From: Pyxicephalus adspersus
Lineage: Eukaryota > Chordata > Amphibia > Anura > Pyxicephalidae
Reading direction: 5' to 3'
Assembly (NCBI RefSeq): GCF_032062135.1
Contig: NC_092862.1
Span: 68,120,390 to 68,184,389, forward strand
DNA: 64,000 nt
Made by a program: the position numbers and the translations under genes. Positions 51,201-59,370 of this stretch are shown in pieces (the stretch's first letter is position 1; each line of letters opens with the position of its first letter). The notes beneath the pieces were generated by a model, which was given only the letters and a program-made list of their open reading frames with translations, made no database searches and was not told where the DNA came from.

Positions 51201-54200
51201 GGATGCATTAGTTGTAAATAGTGTGAACTACAAACGACTGATTAACATGTTTTACAACTTCCTGCCTGTTTTCTGAAAGCCTTCTGGCAACATGTAACTT
51301 TGTAGACACCTTGAGAAATGAGAATTAAAGATCACCAAACAGCTTCATCATAATCAACAGTGTTCTGCTTTATTTTAGACTGATCGACCTACTGTTATAG
51401 AGTACGACGATCATGAATACATCTTTGAAGGATTCTCCATGTTTTCCCATGCTCCCCTTACAAATGTAAGTATATTTTGTAAAGCATCACCTAATTAATA
51501 TACAGAGTACTAAATGTAAAGAGATAACCATAGTATGTTTTTAGTTTGCATATATTTTTGGCTAGAACAGATTCATATAATTTAAAGTAATCTCTTATAT
51601 GGGATTCCCACTTTAGCATGCTGCTTTACCCATATTTCTATGTTAAAATTGGGAGATTTGTAGATTCTCCACTAGGGGACATTCTCAATAACTCTTAACA
51701 TTTATTAAGATTACAGCCACATAGTACTTTGTTTTTAAATTGTTTTCAAGTCATCTGACTCGTAGATAGCAATTTGGAAAGGAAAGATAAAGAACAACCA
51801 CTGTGTTGCAAATTAGGAAGTAAATTCTGCATACACAAGGAGCAAATTTGTCTTCCTTTATGTATTTATGGCTACAAAAATACAAAGAAAAGTGTTTTGA
51901 CACACACTAGTGAGATTTATTAATTGTTCAGTATATTTGCTTTATAGGGTATTCTGTCCCTGTCCAAAGTGAACTGACAATCGTTCTGAGATTTGACAAT
52001 ATTGCATGCATAATAATATTTATTACAAATCATGTTGCATAGGAGTCATTTTAAGGGATTAGGCCTACCAAAATATTTTTTTGGCTTCTAATTGGTTACA
52101 TGCAGGAAAGTTTAATCACGTAGTAGTAGTGTCATATGTCTTTCTGGGATTTTGGTGGTGAATTCCCTACTCTTGGCTCCCTTAACAGTATACTTATTCT
52201 GGCAGTTTTGGGCAGGTTGTACTTTGCATGATGGAATAATGTATATTAAAAAGCAGCAGGAGAGGTTAACATTTTTTATAGGAAGAACAAGACTTCAAAT
52301 TGGGCTGGAGTGAAGTCTGAAAATGTAGGTGGAAGAGCACATTGTTGGAGTCCCCACCAGTTATAATAAGCCTGCAGATGACTGATCCCTGCTGCTTTTA
52401 TAGACCCCAATAGTCTGAATTCCAGAATTTCTAGCTAGCAGGGACTCTACAAAGAAGCTGAAATCCATGCAACCAAATGGAGGTACCTTCTCCCCAAAAG
52501 GGACCTCCAGGAGGATTCAGTTTACCAGCCATAAATAACCCTTTGGTTGTGTTTATACTGGTTATGGAGTGGTTGGTAATCCAGTGAACCATTACTGTAA
52601 CTGCAGAGGATCTTTTGCTTTAAAGCTTGGGTAGTCCAATATTGGGTCCTTTCTACTACTAACATGACATCAACCTCTATAAGTATTCAGACCAACACTG
52701 CTATACTTTGCACACAGCATTCCTAATTTTGCTTTTACTTTGATGTTCTAATACTGTTGCTCTTGATTGTGTTTTGTACAAATGTGCTTCGAATTTCTAT
52801 AACTGACCTTTCTTTATATCTGTGCTTACACAGAATTATGTATTTAAAACAATTTTAATGATATTATGGCTTCCAGAATCCTATACATCTTCATTTAATG
52901 ATCTTTTATTATAGTCATGTAATTTTATCTTCGCAATTTTAATTATTTTATTGCTGGGTATTTCATTTCTTCATTTTAAGTTTGTCATAAAGTAATTTCA
53001 GAAGTTTTTTTTTGTTACCACCACTTTTGATTTTTTTTTATATATAATGTTTAGTTTAGTTTTGCCTAAACACAGTTGCTATGCTTCATTACTTTCAGGG
53101 ATTTATAGATCTAGCACTGTATTGGAGGCATTAAAGAAGATTCCAAATTGTACTGCGTACAAGCAGATTTTATAAAGTCTTCATAGTTCCAATCAAATTG
53201 TATTGGTATGGTTTTATGTGATGAATGAATGATAATGTTCATTTTAAAAAATATGTATCTTAATGCTCTATCTGTAATAATATCTGTATTTTAGTTAAAT
53301 AATCCCATTTGTATACAACTTTCAACTGTTCAACTCACATCTACCTAAAGTATTCATTGCTTTTATTGAGTTAGACTTGAGAACCAAATTGAGGAATTAT
53401 GGAGCAAAACCATTTTATTTCAATGTTAAGCAGAAAATAAGGCCTAGGTAATATTTACTTGTTCTTGAACCCAAGTTATGTAGAATTTAATAATATAGTT
53501 ATTAGGTCAATATATACAGTGCATTATATTACCAAAAAAGTGAAAGTTTCTCTTTAAAGGAACGATGTTGCAAAATATCTGCATTCTAATGACACTGTGG
53601 CATTGCATGTAATGCAAATATTCAGTATTTATATTCAATTTGCCATCATTTTATAGTTAAAAATAATAGTAGTACATTGTCCATACCCCTGTCATGGTCA
53701 CTTTTTGTTGGATGGGTTGGTGATGTAAAAAAAAAATATGAATGTGAATTTAAATATTACACACAAATTAAATAAATAATTAGTAATTAACACTTATATG
53801 TAATTAAACACTTATAAGTAAGTGTTCTAAATGGCAAAGTGTGGAATGTTGAAATGTATTCCAATTATGTGCAGCGATAATACATTTAATTTGGGTAATA
53901 TGGTTTTCTATTTCCAATATCTTATTGAAAGTTTGACACGTTTCAGTTGCTACTGATACTGGTTTTCTTCTAGGCTAGGTTTTGTTACAAGCACCGTCCC
54001 CCCTTTCTATAATTGATTTACTGTATGTATTAGTTTTTTGTTTGGCATTTACAAGACTGTCAGTACCAGTAGGCGTTATGTTCATTTTTGATTAACGTAT
54101 TTAATAATGTGAAATGCACTGAAATTCTACTTTGGGCATGCCAGACTTTTTGTGTATATATTTACATGTATTTGGCATTCACAGAATTTGGTGTTATATG

Positions 54201-57200
54201 TACCCATAGATCGCTGAGTAAATGCTCAGACACATTCGCACTATTGACACCTGTGCCCACCAGCATTGTTTTAAACATTAATGGGCACGTTGGCTAAATA
54301 TCCTTAGTCTATGCCAGCCTTTTATAGTTTAAAATAATGTCCCATTCTGATTTTCAAGTGGGCTGGTGGGTATTTCATAGCCATGTGGCATCAGGTGTAG
54401 TTATCCCATGCTTTTGGGTATGTTTATCAGTAATTGTGTGGACAGATCCAAACTGTCTGTACTATTACATTTTATTCAAATATGAGTTCCAAGTTCTTTC
54501 CCAGAATTATGTCCCATTCTGGATAAAGGGTTTTTAAAAAATGGCATTATTTTACTGAAGGTTTTTGCTTTCAACAGATAAAAATACTCCCTTGATGTTA
54601 AACAGCTTCATTTGTGCAAATGTGCAGGTTGGTTAGTTTCAAACCATTTACGTTTATATATCGGCAGCTTTTATAACCATACTCATAAAATAAAATTCAA
54701 GTTATAGAGAACCAGTACTGTTAATCTTTATTCCAAGACAGCCCATAAGAAACATATGGTTATGTTCACAGTAATTATCTTGTATGTGTCTGTGCATTTT
54801 AATGAATTAGCAGAGGGCCAATGCATTTACAGAACATGTGATAATAAACATATTTATATAGTCTGATCCCTTTTCAGCAGTATAGTATAAATTCATGTAA
54901 ATTTGCTTGTCGATATAAAGAATTGCATGAAATTTGTGGAGACATGCTGACATCTCTAGGGAAGCTTTTTGGTGTCAGGATCAGTACATATGCTGATGAA
55001 CATAAAAAGATTCAGCTATTTACTTTATACATAGTGGCACCGTCACCGCCATTGTACATTGATATGGGTTTTCAGATGAGATTATTATGAGTCTTAAAGT
55101 AGACTTTCTACTGACAGATTAGGCTGCCATTGCCAAAAATTTGGGGATTGTGGAGATCACTGCATACCCCAATAATATTAGGAGAGTGATGTCTGCGGTC
55201 TTTTTTAAAGCTATGTGTCCCTATACGATTTAGTATACAAGGATTTCTAATATAACACACATTACACTCTCTTATACAGCTTTCCCATTGTCATCAGTAT
55301 CTGCGAGGTCCAGAGAGTCAGCAAGTTGTGATTAGTTGCTGTGAATGAATACTAGATTCACTGTAATCTCGTTAACACACTTTATTACATTTGGGCCCTT
55401 GTGCACTGACTTGCACTAATGTTAGAGAACCTAAAGTTATTCTCAGTTATCTATTTGCTGCAATTCATTGTACAAATAACATTTCATTCCACATTCTGAG
55501 CAAAGTGTGTATGGTGTTGATCCATGGCATCAATATTCCATTAAATATTTGCTCTCTTAAACATTTCCATTTTCAAGGCAGATGGCTAAAAAGCAAAACA
55601 GTTGCAGAGTCTCTTATTGATAATACAAAAAGCACCATTTTCAGCTGTCAGTTCTCTATGAACGAGGTATAACTTTCCCTAGCTGTGAAGGCCAGTCAAT
55701 TTCTCACCCCATCAAAGTCTGTAGCTGTATTTATTCGACTCTACACATGAAGATCGACAAGACAACTCGTGGGATCAGTACTTTTGTCACTGTTTTTTTT
55801 TAATTTGTTACACACTGGTTGGAAACTGTTTAGACACACACTGTGAGTCCAGATTACTGATTTTGCTTATAGACCGCCTAATAGTACACAACTTTCGTGT
55901 ATGGGGTAGGAAACAAAAGAGTATAGTCATGATCAGCTAATTCTGTATAGCAAAGTGTACACACGTTGGGCTTTTATTGTTGGAAAGAATCTTTCACAAC
56001 CTTTCCAGCTACAAAAGACTGAAAGATGCATTATTGAGCATACATACAGCGCTGTTAGGCTCTTTGGAGAGGAGTTGATTGGAGAATGACAGAGCGGCAC
56101 CCCGCTAAGCTCTTTCCCCCTTTCCCCTATTTGCATTGCGGTCGTTTGTTTGATGGCCGCTGTACACACGTCGGATTCTCATCCGACACCAGCCTTACTT
56201 TTTGGATTAACTTGTAGGGGAAACACAGCCACCAGTTTCTCCAATTATCTTTCTGATAACAACATATGATTAATATGTGATGATCTTTATCTTTTTCAAA
56301 ATATCTCCTAGTTTCTGTGTAGGGCACAAGAATTCTCCATGAACTATTTGGTTTAGCTCTGCAAGCTTCAGGGGTCATAGGTTTTTCACAACCCCTCCTT
56401 AGCAACAACCATTGTTTTTCTGACATAGACATTTGGAACGCACATTATATTCAGATCCTATCCTAGATCATATGAATCATCAAATTGACTTTAAATGAGC
56501 AGTACAGATGGCATTGCATAGTCTGCTTTTCACCTGCTTGAATTACATTTCTTAGGATACACCATGTTTTTTTTGGTTGCATGCAAAGTCGGGAAAAAAA
56601 ACAGTCTTTTCTTTCTGATTGTTCTATTATTTTCACATAAGGTGAAGTCTACACATTTCCCAAGTATTTAAACTGAGTGTTTACGAGGGGGTGCTGAGAA
56701 GTTCCTGGCTTTGCTCAGAAAGAAGAGAGCCAGAGTTATGAAATAACACATTTATTCAGCATATTGGTACAGCGTAGTTGCAGCTTTTTCAGAACGTTCA
56801 AATAAAAGTTCTTTTGTTGGGCCACAAACCAGCTCTCAGCAGCATCTTTGACGTCAGAAATGTCCTCAAAACTTTGCCCCTTCAGGTGTTTCTTCAAATT
56901 CGAGAACAGATAATAGTCCAAGGGGGTCAAGTCAGGTGAGTAGGGGGATGCTAGACCAATTGGAAACCCAGCGTGTTCAATTTGGCAGCCACAGTGTTGG
57001 ACGTGTGCGCAGGTGCATTGTCCTGCAAAAAAAGGATCCCATTGGTCAACTTTCCCAGCCGTTTCATCTTAATTTCCTCTTTTCAGCTGGTCAGCTGCTT
57101 GTTGAGGACCTCTCTATTACACACCAGATTTCTAAAACCATACCCTTGTATGACTTTATAAATTTGCTTTATTTAGGTAGTCAGATTGTCCCCTTTTTAT

Positions 57201-59370
57201 TTCTAACTTCTTTCATTATATTATATTTTTTAAGATGTGCAGACATTAGTTTGCCGTTAAAAAAAAAAAAAAGTCACGCAAAGGCACAGTGTTTCTAATG
57301 CTATTAGTAAATACCTTGTTATAGCAGTTAAAAGAGACCGTCACATTGAGCAAAATAAGCGTCTGCTGTGCTGTGGATGCTATTTACCGTAACTGCTCAC
57401 AAAAGCATTCATTTTTTGTTAGATATGGGCCAAGATGCCTATTAGCAATAATTGAAAAATCCGGAGATGGAATAAACCAATTTAGTGTTAACATCAGTAT
57501 TTTTTTATCTCTCAGAAAATCATTTAAATTAATATAGTTTACTGTGTTAAAATCCAGGTCGTTTGACTTGTTTGTGCATGCAAGTGTTTTTACGTCATTA
57601 CTGTTCTGCTCTTTTACCTGCATTTTTCTGACTTACATGTGCGGTAAAATATGTGACATGCACTGCTTGACATCATATTTATACCACATTACCTTATTAA
57701 ACCACTAAAGGGGCCATTTTTCTAATTCATTTAGTTGATTTCCTACAGAAACCTGTATTTAAATTGTGTTGCAATTATAGCATCTTGCATCAATCTATTC
57801 TTCATCTACAACTTCAGCTGCATATCTGCAGTGTTTGAAGTCCCTGCTAAAGCTGATTTGCAGTGAGATTTAGTGATTCAGATGTTCTGTTGCTTACTTT
57901 TTGGCTGCTTGAGGATCTGACAGTGAGGAAGCAAATCTCTGTCCTTGCCAAGATGGCTGCCTTCATACAGCGACAGTGCAGAACAAGGTATGATTAGCTA
58001 GTAATGGTTATGAGATCAACTGTTCAGTAAGCATAGGCAACACTGAAAACTTGTCCCTTGCCTGCTTCCTATGTACGTTTTGGAACACCTACATTTTTAC
58101 CTTAAAAGTGAAATTTTGAAGTCAACAGCTTGGTTTTACAGCTGGATCCAAACTACTTTGTCCATTGGTTTATATCAAAATAAATTGTAGAGCTTCATCA
58201 GTTTTTTGTATCTTAGTGATGTCCTTGATATCAGTAAAATGTAATAACGTGTTGCCATTCTTGTGATGTTAGAACCTTGGTATGAGAAAGGTGATGTATT
58301 TAGTTTATCCTAATGATGTATTAGATGGGTGTAGCACTTTAGGGTCCAAGCAGACACTGTTTTGTGTTTTAGTAATATTACAGTGAGGCTTCTATCACTT
58401 ATAATACTTTGCTTCCAATTTTTTTTAAATCAGTCTTTCTGACACAAATATTGAGTATGGTGATATCATTTTTAGGAGGGCTCCAGGGATCTAGTGTGGG
58501 AACTTTGAGCAGTTTAATGTGTCCCCAGTCTGACTGTATCATGGAATATGTACCCAGTCTCCAACTATCGAATGTCTACAGTCTCTGACCATCTCTTGTA
58601 GTATCCCTGTAAATGTATGTACATTGCATTTATTCAATAATATGTGTAGCCCTTTGGTTCACAGGAGAGGCCCCTTATATAAAGTAACTGCCTCTATTCC
58701 AAAATGCTAGTTTGCCAAAGTAACAGATTTATGTACAAGTAATGCTCTACGCCTCTTCCTTATGTCAAGAAAGCTGTTTACTAGTGTTTTACTTCAGTGG
58801 AAAACCTGATTAGGTTACAAATATTGTATACTGTGGCCTTACTTGCTTTTGATTAAAATAAATCAGCTCTCTTTCAGGGCACATGTTTAAAATTTTTAAA
58901 TTCTACTGCTTAGTATATTATGAAATGTATATTTTATTACTAAGATCAGTGATAATGCTAATAAATTCCATTTGTGTGGCAGTAAAAAAATAATTTCTTG
59001 AGAGTTTGTATAAATCAATAAACTTATTGCTTTTTATCTTGTTGAATATTACTCAGCGTGTTGTGTTGTATTAGCTCCTTCCACAAGCTGGAACAATTTG
59101 GCCGCTAGATGGTGATCTAGTTCTACGTTGGAACAATGGCTGCCATTTGCAGCGGGATGAAAGTCCATCTCTCATTCTACACTACTTATTTCTCTCTTTG
59201 TTTTATACACTGCCTTCATTTGGAGCTAAGTGCTCTCAGAAATGCTGCAGTCTTGCTTTATCCCTTAAAAATGATTGCTGTTCTTGTTGCTTTTTCAGAT
59301 TCCCCTGTGCAAAGTAATCCGGTTTAACATTGACTACACAATTCATTTCATTGAGGAAATGATGCCTGAG
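26196..59370 (+). CDS. DROSHA: Drosha ribonuclease III, partial: N-terminal region and first part of central domain, 9 exons
   Basis: Drosha is the catalytic subunit of Microprocessor; with DGCR8 it cuts pri-miRNA hairpins in the nucleus. Exons are 26196-27052 (ATG at 26199), 27662-27733, 31530-31767, 34475-34616, 41005-41156, 45983-46063, 48647-48733, 51379-51465 and 59299-59370, giving exactly 595 codons with all phases consistent. Human Drosha has 1374 residues and the matching point is about human 638, so roughly 740 residues, including both RNase III domains and the dsRBD, lie to the right. Residues 1-180 are proline-rich; 185-310 are Arg/Ser/His-rich; 405-510 include an acidic Ser stretch and a basic motif K-R-K-K-A-H-P-D-R-L. 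Zinc ligands known from the human structure (C536, C538, H549, C561, H609, from memory) are kept as C493, C495, H506, C518 and H566. The start is the first ATG of the exon with context GCCATGT; human has a few residues before the equivalent Met. Confidence 0.97.
27053..27661 (+). other. DROSHA intron 1 (between coding exons 1 and 2)
   Basis: A 609-bp intron with an imperfect short tandem of TAAGTAATCTTA-type units at 27073-27118; nothing else recognised. Confidence 0.85.
27662..27733 (+). CDS. DROSHA: DROSHA coding exon 2 (residues 285-309), RS motif with phosphosite region
   Basis: A 72-nt exon: acceptor TTAAAAG, donor AAAAAG|GTATTC (phase 2 both sides). It reads R-E-R-H-R-H-R-D-S-R-R-S-P-T-P-E-R-S-Y-R and ends K-R-Q-K. 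Human has R-R-S-P-S-L-E here, with the GSK3 sites S300 and S302 needed for nuclear retention. S296 is kept and the second site is threonine (T298), followed by proline. Confidence 0.93.
27838..28135 (+). repeat. AACTAAACTCAAAA / GGTGCAGCACC composite repeat
   Basis: AAGCAGAAGTAAACTAAAAA, then TTTACCTTTAATTCAGCAGA, GTGCGATCGTGTCC, GGGGTGGTGCTGCACCCTTT and TACGTAAAGTTAAAATGTTG. Links the 39515 and 40067 blocks in one unit. Confidence 0.6.
29243..29540. mobile_element. hAT-like element (CAGTGGTTGCCAACC), decayed copy
   Basis: Left end CAGTGGTTGCCAACCTCTTC; the inner GGGGAGCTGGGTGTCACTGA AAGGGGAAGAAACTTCCC is shared with 30883-31201. The right end is not clear, so the right limit is approximate. 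Confidence 0.6.
30883..31201. mobile_element. hAT-like element (CAGTTGTCCCCAACC..CGACCCCTG)
   Basis: The left end CAGTTGTCCCCAACCTTTC and right end GTGGTTGGCGACCCCTG are inverted. GTCTAGAA and GTCTACAG flank it (6 of 8 identical), consistent with an old 8-bp duplication. It contains a perfect 19-bp internal inverted repeat at 31067-31120. Confidence 0.75.
31530..31767 (+). CDS. DROSHA: DROSHA coding exon 3 (residues 309-388)
   Basis: The acceptor is GTTATAG and the donor GTT|GTGAGT (phase 0 out). It includes S-T-E-R-R-R-P-R-W-E-D-D and S-G-K-E-K-N-C-I-S-V-K-D-K-D, then L-L-K-P-V-W-V-R-C-T-H-S-E-S-Y-Y-S-S-D-P, matching human L-L-K-P-V-W-I-R-C-T-H-S-E-N-Y-Y-S-S-D-P. Confidence 0.96.
31801..32070. 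repeat. hAT-like miniature element (CAGTGATTCTTAAACTTTTC), decayed copy
   Basis: The start GCAGTGATTCTTAAACTTTT CCAGTC resembles the 18953 family's left end; the rest is weakly similar and the right limit is approximate. Confidence 0.4.
33166..33229. repeat. (TA)n microsatellite
   Basis: About 60 bp of nearly pure TA alternation preceded by TATCTATC units, then a poly-T run. Likely length-polymorphic. Confidence 0.9.
33836..33972. mobile_element. GTGTTC/GAGAACAC miniature element, short copy with flanking AGGTG
   Basis: Starts CAGTGTTCAAGCCAGAATTT and ends GCCGGGGAGAACACTG. AGGTG lies directly on both sides (33831-33835 and 33973-33977), a second instance of a 5-bp duplication for this family. 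At 137 bp it is the shortest complete copy here. Confidence 0.75.
34475..34616 (+). CDS. DROSHA: DROSHA coding exon 4 (residues 389-436)
   Basis: The acceptor is TTCAAAG and the donor TTTTG|GTGAGT (phase 1 out). It reads G-D-S-T-V-V-G-T-S-R-L-R-D-L-Y-D-K-F-E-E and later W-E-P-P-K-T-K-L-D-E-D, near-identical to human. Confidence 0.96.
35536..35715. mobile_element. Palindromic miniature element, copy 2 (right arm partly deleted)
   Basis: The left arm has AGGCTGGAGAGGATACACTT TCATCCGTGAAGC, the centre AAATGTTTTCAATCCTGG, and the right arm CCATTCCAGGTTTGCTG then jumps directly to GGAGAGCTTTATTCAATC, skipping about 45 bp. The hairpin is therefore shortened. Confidence 0.75.
36614..36819. mobile_element. 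Palindromic miniature element, copy 3, intact long inverted repeat
   Basis: The arms 36632-36698 and 36737-36801 are reverse complements over about 65 nt, with two substitutions and a 2-nt bulge, around a 38-nt centre. The outer 15 nt also pair partly. It is in the sense-transcribed strand of DROSHA, so the pre-mRNA can form one long hairpin here. Confidence 0.85.
38797..39293 (-). repeat. SINE-like repeat, copy 2, split by a nested insertion
   Basis: Homologous to 17808-18152 in two parts, 38797-38970 and about 39148-39293, with a 166-bp GTGTTC/GAGAACAC element between. The tRNA-like end with GACACTATCTTCATGG and TCGAATCTCGGCC-like blocks lies at the right. Confidence 0.75.
38982..39147. 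mobile_element. GTGTTC/GAGAACAC miniature element nested in a SINE-like repeat
   Basis: Left end CTGTGTTCTCCCCAGCC, right end CTGGGTTCAACACTG, inverted relative to each other. The host repeat is broken at its TGCATG site, and TGCATG appears on both sides (about 38967 and 39148). Confidence 0.8.
39345..39535. repeat. Dispersed repeat with TTGCACAAGGGA and CCTGTCCCTTT blocks, copy 2
   Basis: ATTATTGCACAAGGGAGATT, GCCTGTCCCTTTTTGCAATA and ATGGAACTTTAGTTCTGCC match 10720-10955. Confidence 0.6.
39515..39665 (+). repeat. AACTAAACTCAAAA dispersed repeat
   Basis: AGAGGAACTAAACTCAAAAA, ATCCACTTACCTTCAATCCC, CAGTCGATCGGTCCAGGG and CCATCGGGTCCCGGCGTCGT. Same unit as 23500-23698 in the other orientation. 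Confidence 0.65.
40067..40170 (-). repeat. GGTGCAGCACC repeat fragment
   Basis: GGGGCGGTGCTGCACCCTAA, then TTTTTCACTTTACATAAAAG and AATTTCTAAGTTTAAGTACG, the reverse of the 22795 unit. Confidence 0.55.
41005..41156 (+). CDS. DROSHA: DROSHA coding exon 5 (residues 436-486), acidic Ser stretch and basic motif
   Basis: The acceptor is TTTACAG and the donor CCAG|GTTTGT. It starts with S-S-S-D-S-E-C-D-T-D-D-D-S-C-S-S-S-S-D-S, a likely casein-kinase-type acidic tract, then E-V-F-D-V-I-A-E-I-K-R-K-K-A-H-P-D-R-L-H and E-L-W-Y-N-D-P-G-Q, the entry to the central domain. The upstream ATG in the same frame is intronic. Confidence 0.96.
43254..43477. mobile_element. Palindromic miniature element, copy 4, full length
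   Basis: GGCCTGATTTTTTTAAGCTC at the left and AGCTCTAATAAATCAGGTCC at the right are inverted ends. The arms GAGAGGATACATTCTTATCA and TTTACTGATGAAAGTGTATC pair with more mismatches than copy 3. The centre has AATTGAAAACATTTGCTAAC. Confidence 0.82.
45393..45503 (+). repeat. ATATAGCGCCAACATATTACGC repeat, copy lacking the middle of its head
   Basis: TTTTATATAGCGCACAGCGC, TGTGCATTAAATAGGGGTTG, CAAATGACAGTCACAAAC, GGAGGAGGAGAGGACCCTGC and GAAGAGCTTACTATCTAAGA. A short gap removes the CCAACATATTACGC section. Confidence 0.72.
45983..46063 (+). CDS. DROSHA: DROSHA coding exon 6 (residues 487-513), first zinc ligands
   Basis: An 81-nt exon, phase 0 on both sides: acceptor TTTTTCAG, donor GAG|GTAAAT. 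It reads M-N-D-G-P-L-C-K-C-S-A-K-A-R-N-T-G-I-R-H and then S-F-Y-P-G-E-E. C493, C495 and H506 correspond to human C536, C538 and H549, which share a zinc with a histidine from a later exon outside this window. Confidence 0.96.
46064..48646 (+). other. DROSHA intron 6
   Basis: A 2583-bp intron. Contains one TATGTACACACGT element at 46577-46905; otherwise nothing recognised. Confidence 0.8.
46577..46905. mobile_element. TATGTACACACGT miniature element, inverted copy
   Basis: AAGGCTTCGTACTCGCATAA at one end and ACATGTGAACATAGCCTTAT at the other. The interior TTTTGTCATTGGAAGGAATC, CTCCCTTCACTTG and CGTTCATGGATCCACC match the reverse of 15115 and 16051. Confidence 0.72.
48647..48733 (+). CDS. DROSHA: DROSHA coding exon 7 (residues 514-542)
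   Basis: An 87-nt exon, phase 0: acceptor TTTTGTAG, donor TTA|GTAAGT. It reads S-I-K-A-C-R-P-M-T-N-N-A-G-R-L-F-H-Y-R-I and then T-V-S-P-P-T-N-F-L. C518 corresponds to human zinc ligand C561. Confidence 0.96.
48734..51378 (+). other. DROSHA intron 7
   Basis: A 2645-bp intron with a half palindromic element (49359-49514) and a poly-T run at 49845-49865. Nothing else recognised. Confidence 0.8.
49359..49514. mobile_element. Palindromic miniature element, copy 5 (right half)
   Basis: Begins in the left arm at AAAACCTGGAATGGA and continues through TTAGCAAATGTTTTCAATCC to the full right arm CAGCTTCACTGATGAAAGTG and AGCCTTGAAGAGCTTTCATA. The outer left arm is missing, so only a short hairpin can form. 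Confidence 0.75.
51379..51465 (+). CDS. DROSHA: DROSHA coding exon 8 (residues 543-571)
   Basis: An 87-nt exon, phase 0: acceptor TATTTTAG, donor AAT|GTAAGT. It reads T-D-R-P-T-V-I-E-Y-D-D-H-E-Y-I-F-E-G-F-S and then M-F-S-H-A-P-L-T-N, identical to what I recall of the human protein here. H566 is the counterpart of zinc ligand H609. Confidence 0.96.
55954..56196. mobile_element. TATGTACACACGT miniature element, inverted copy 2
   Basis: AGTGTACACACGTTGGGCTT at the left; CTGTACACACGTCGGATTCT near the right. The interior TTGGAAAGAATCTTTCACAA and CTACAAAAGACTGAAAGATG parallel 46577-46905. Confidence 0.7.
56684..57110 (-). mobile_element. mariner transposon remnant, 5'-truncated
   Basis: The left terminus CGAGGGGGTGCTGAGAAGTT follows a TA. 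The transposase 3' part reads on the minus strand up to about 57090, and the rest of the element is missing. The right limit is approximate. Confidence 0.85.
56736..57090 (-). pseudogene. mariner transposase, C-terminal remnant (DD34D type), broken
   Basis: On the minus strand: L-G-K-L-T-N-G-I-L-F-L-Q-D-N-A-P-A-H-T (second catalytic Asp codon at 57022-57020), then K-L-N-T-L-G-F, and after a frame change S-P-D-L-T-P-L-D-Y-Y-L-F (third Asp at 56918-56916), ending N-L-K-K-H-L-K-G. The two Asp codons are 104 nt apart instead of the 105 expected for DD34D, so one base is lost, and an in-frame TAG precedes the shift. Not functional. Confidence 0.88.
59299..59370 (+). CDS. DROSHA: DROSHA coding exon 9 (residues 572-595)
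   Basis: A 72-nt exon, phase 0: acceptor CTTTTTCAG, donor GAG|GTAAGG. It reads I-P-L-C-K-V-I-R-F-N-I-D-Y-T-I-H-F-I-E-E and then M-M-P-E. The next human exon (starting N-F-C-V-K-G-L-E-L-F) was not found in 59371-64000, so this is the last exon in the window. Confidence 0.96.

Larger units (their letters stand above)
51466..59298 (+). other. DROSHA intron 8
   Basis: The longest intron in the window (7833 bp). Contains a TATGTACACACGT element (55954) and the mariner remnant (56684). 51480-55950 and 57120-59290 show no gene or repeat I can support. Confidence 0.8.

Noticed and set aside
57953..57988. AAGATGGCTGCC followed by an open stretch and a GT donor, resembling a YY1-type promoter with a first exon
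   Set aside because: The donor phase (2) does not fit the next DROSHA exon (phase 0), the surroundings lack CpG, and the motif is short enough to occur by chance.
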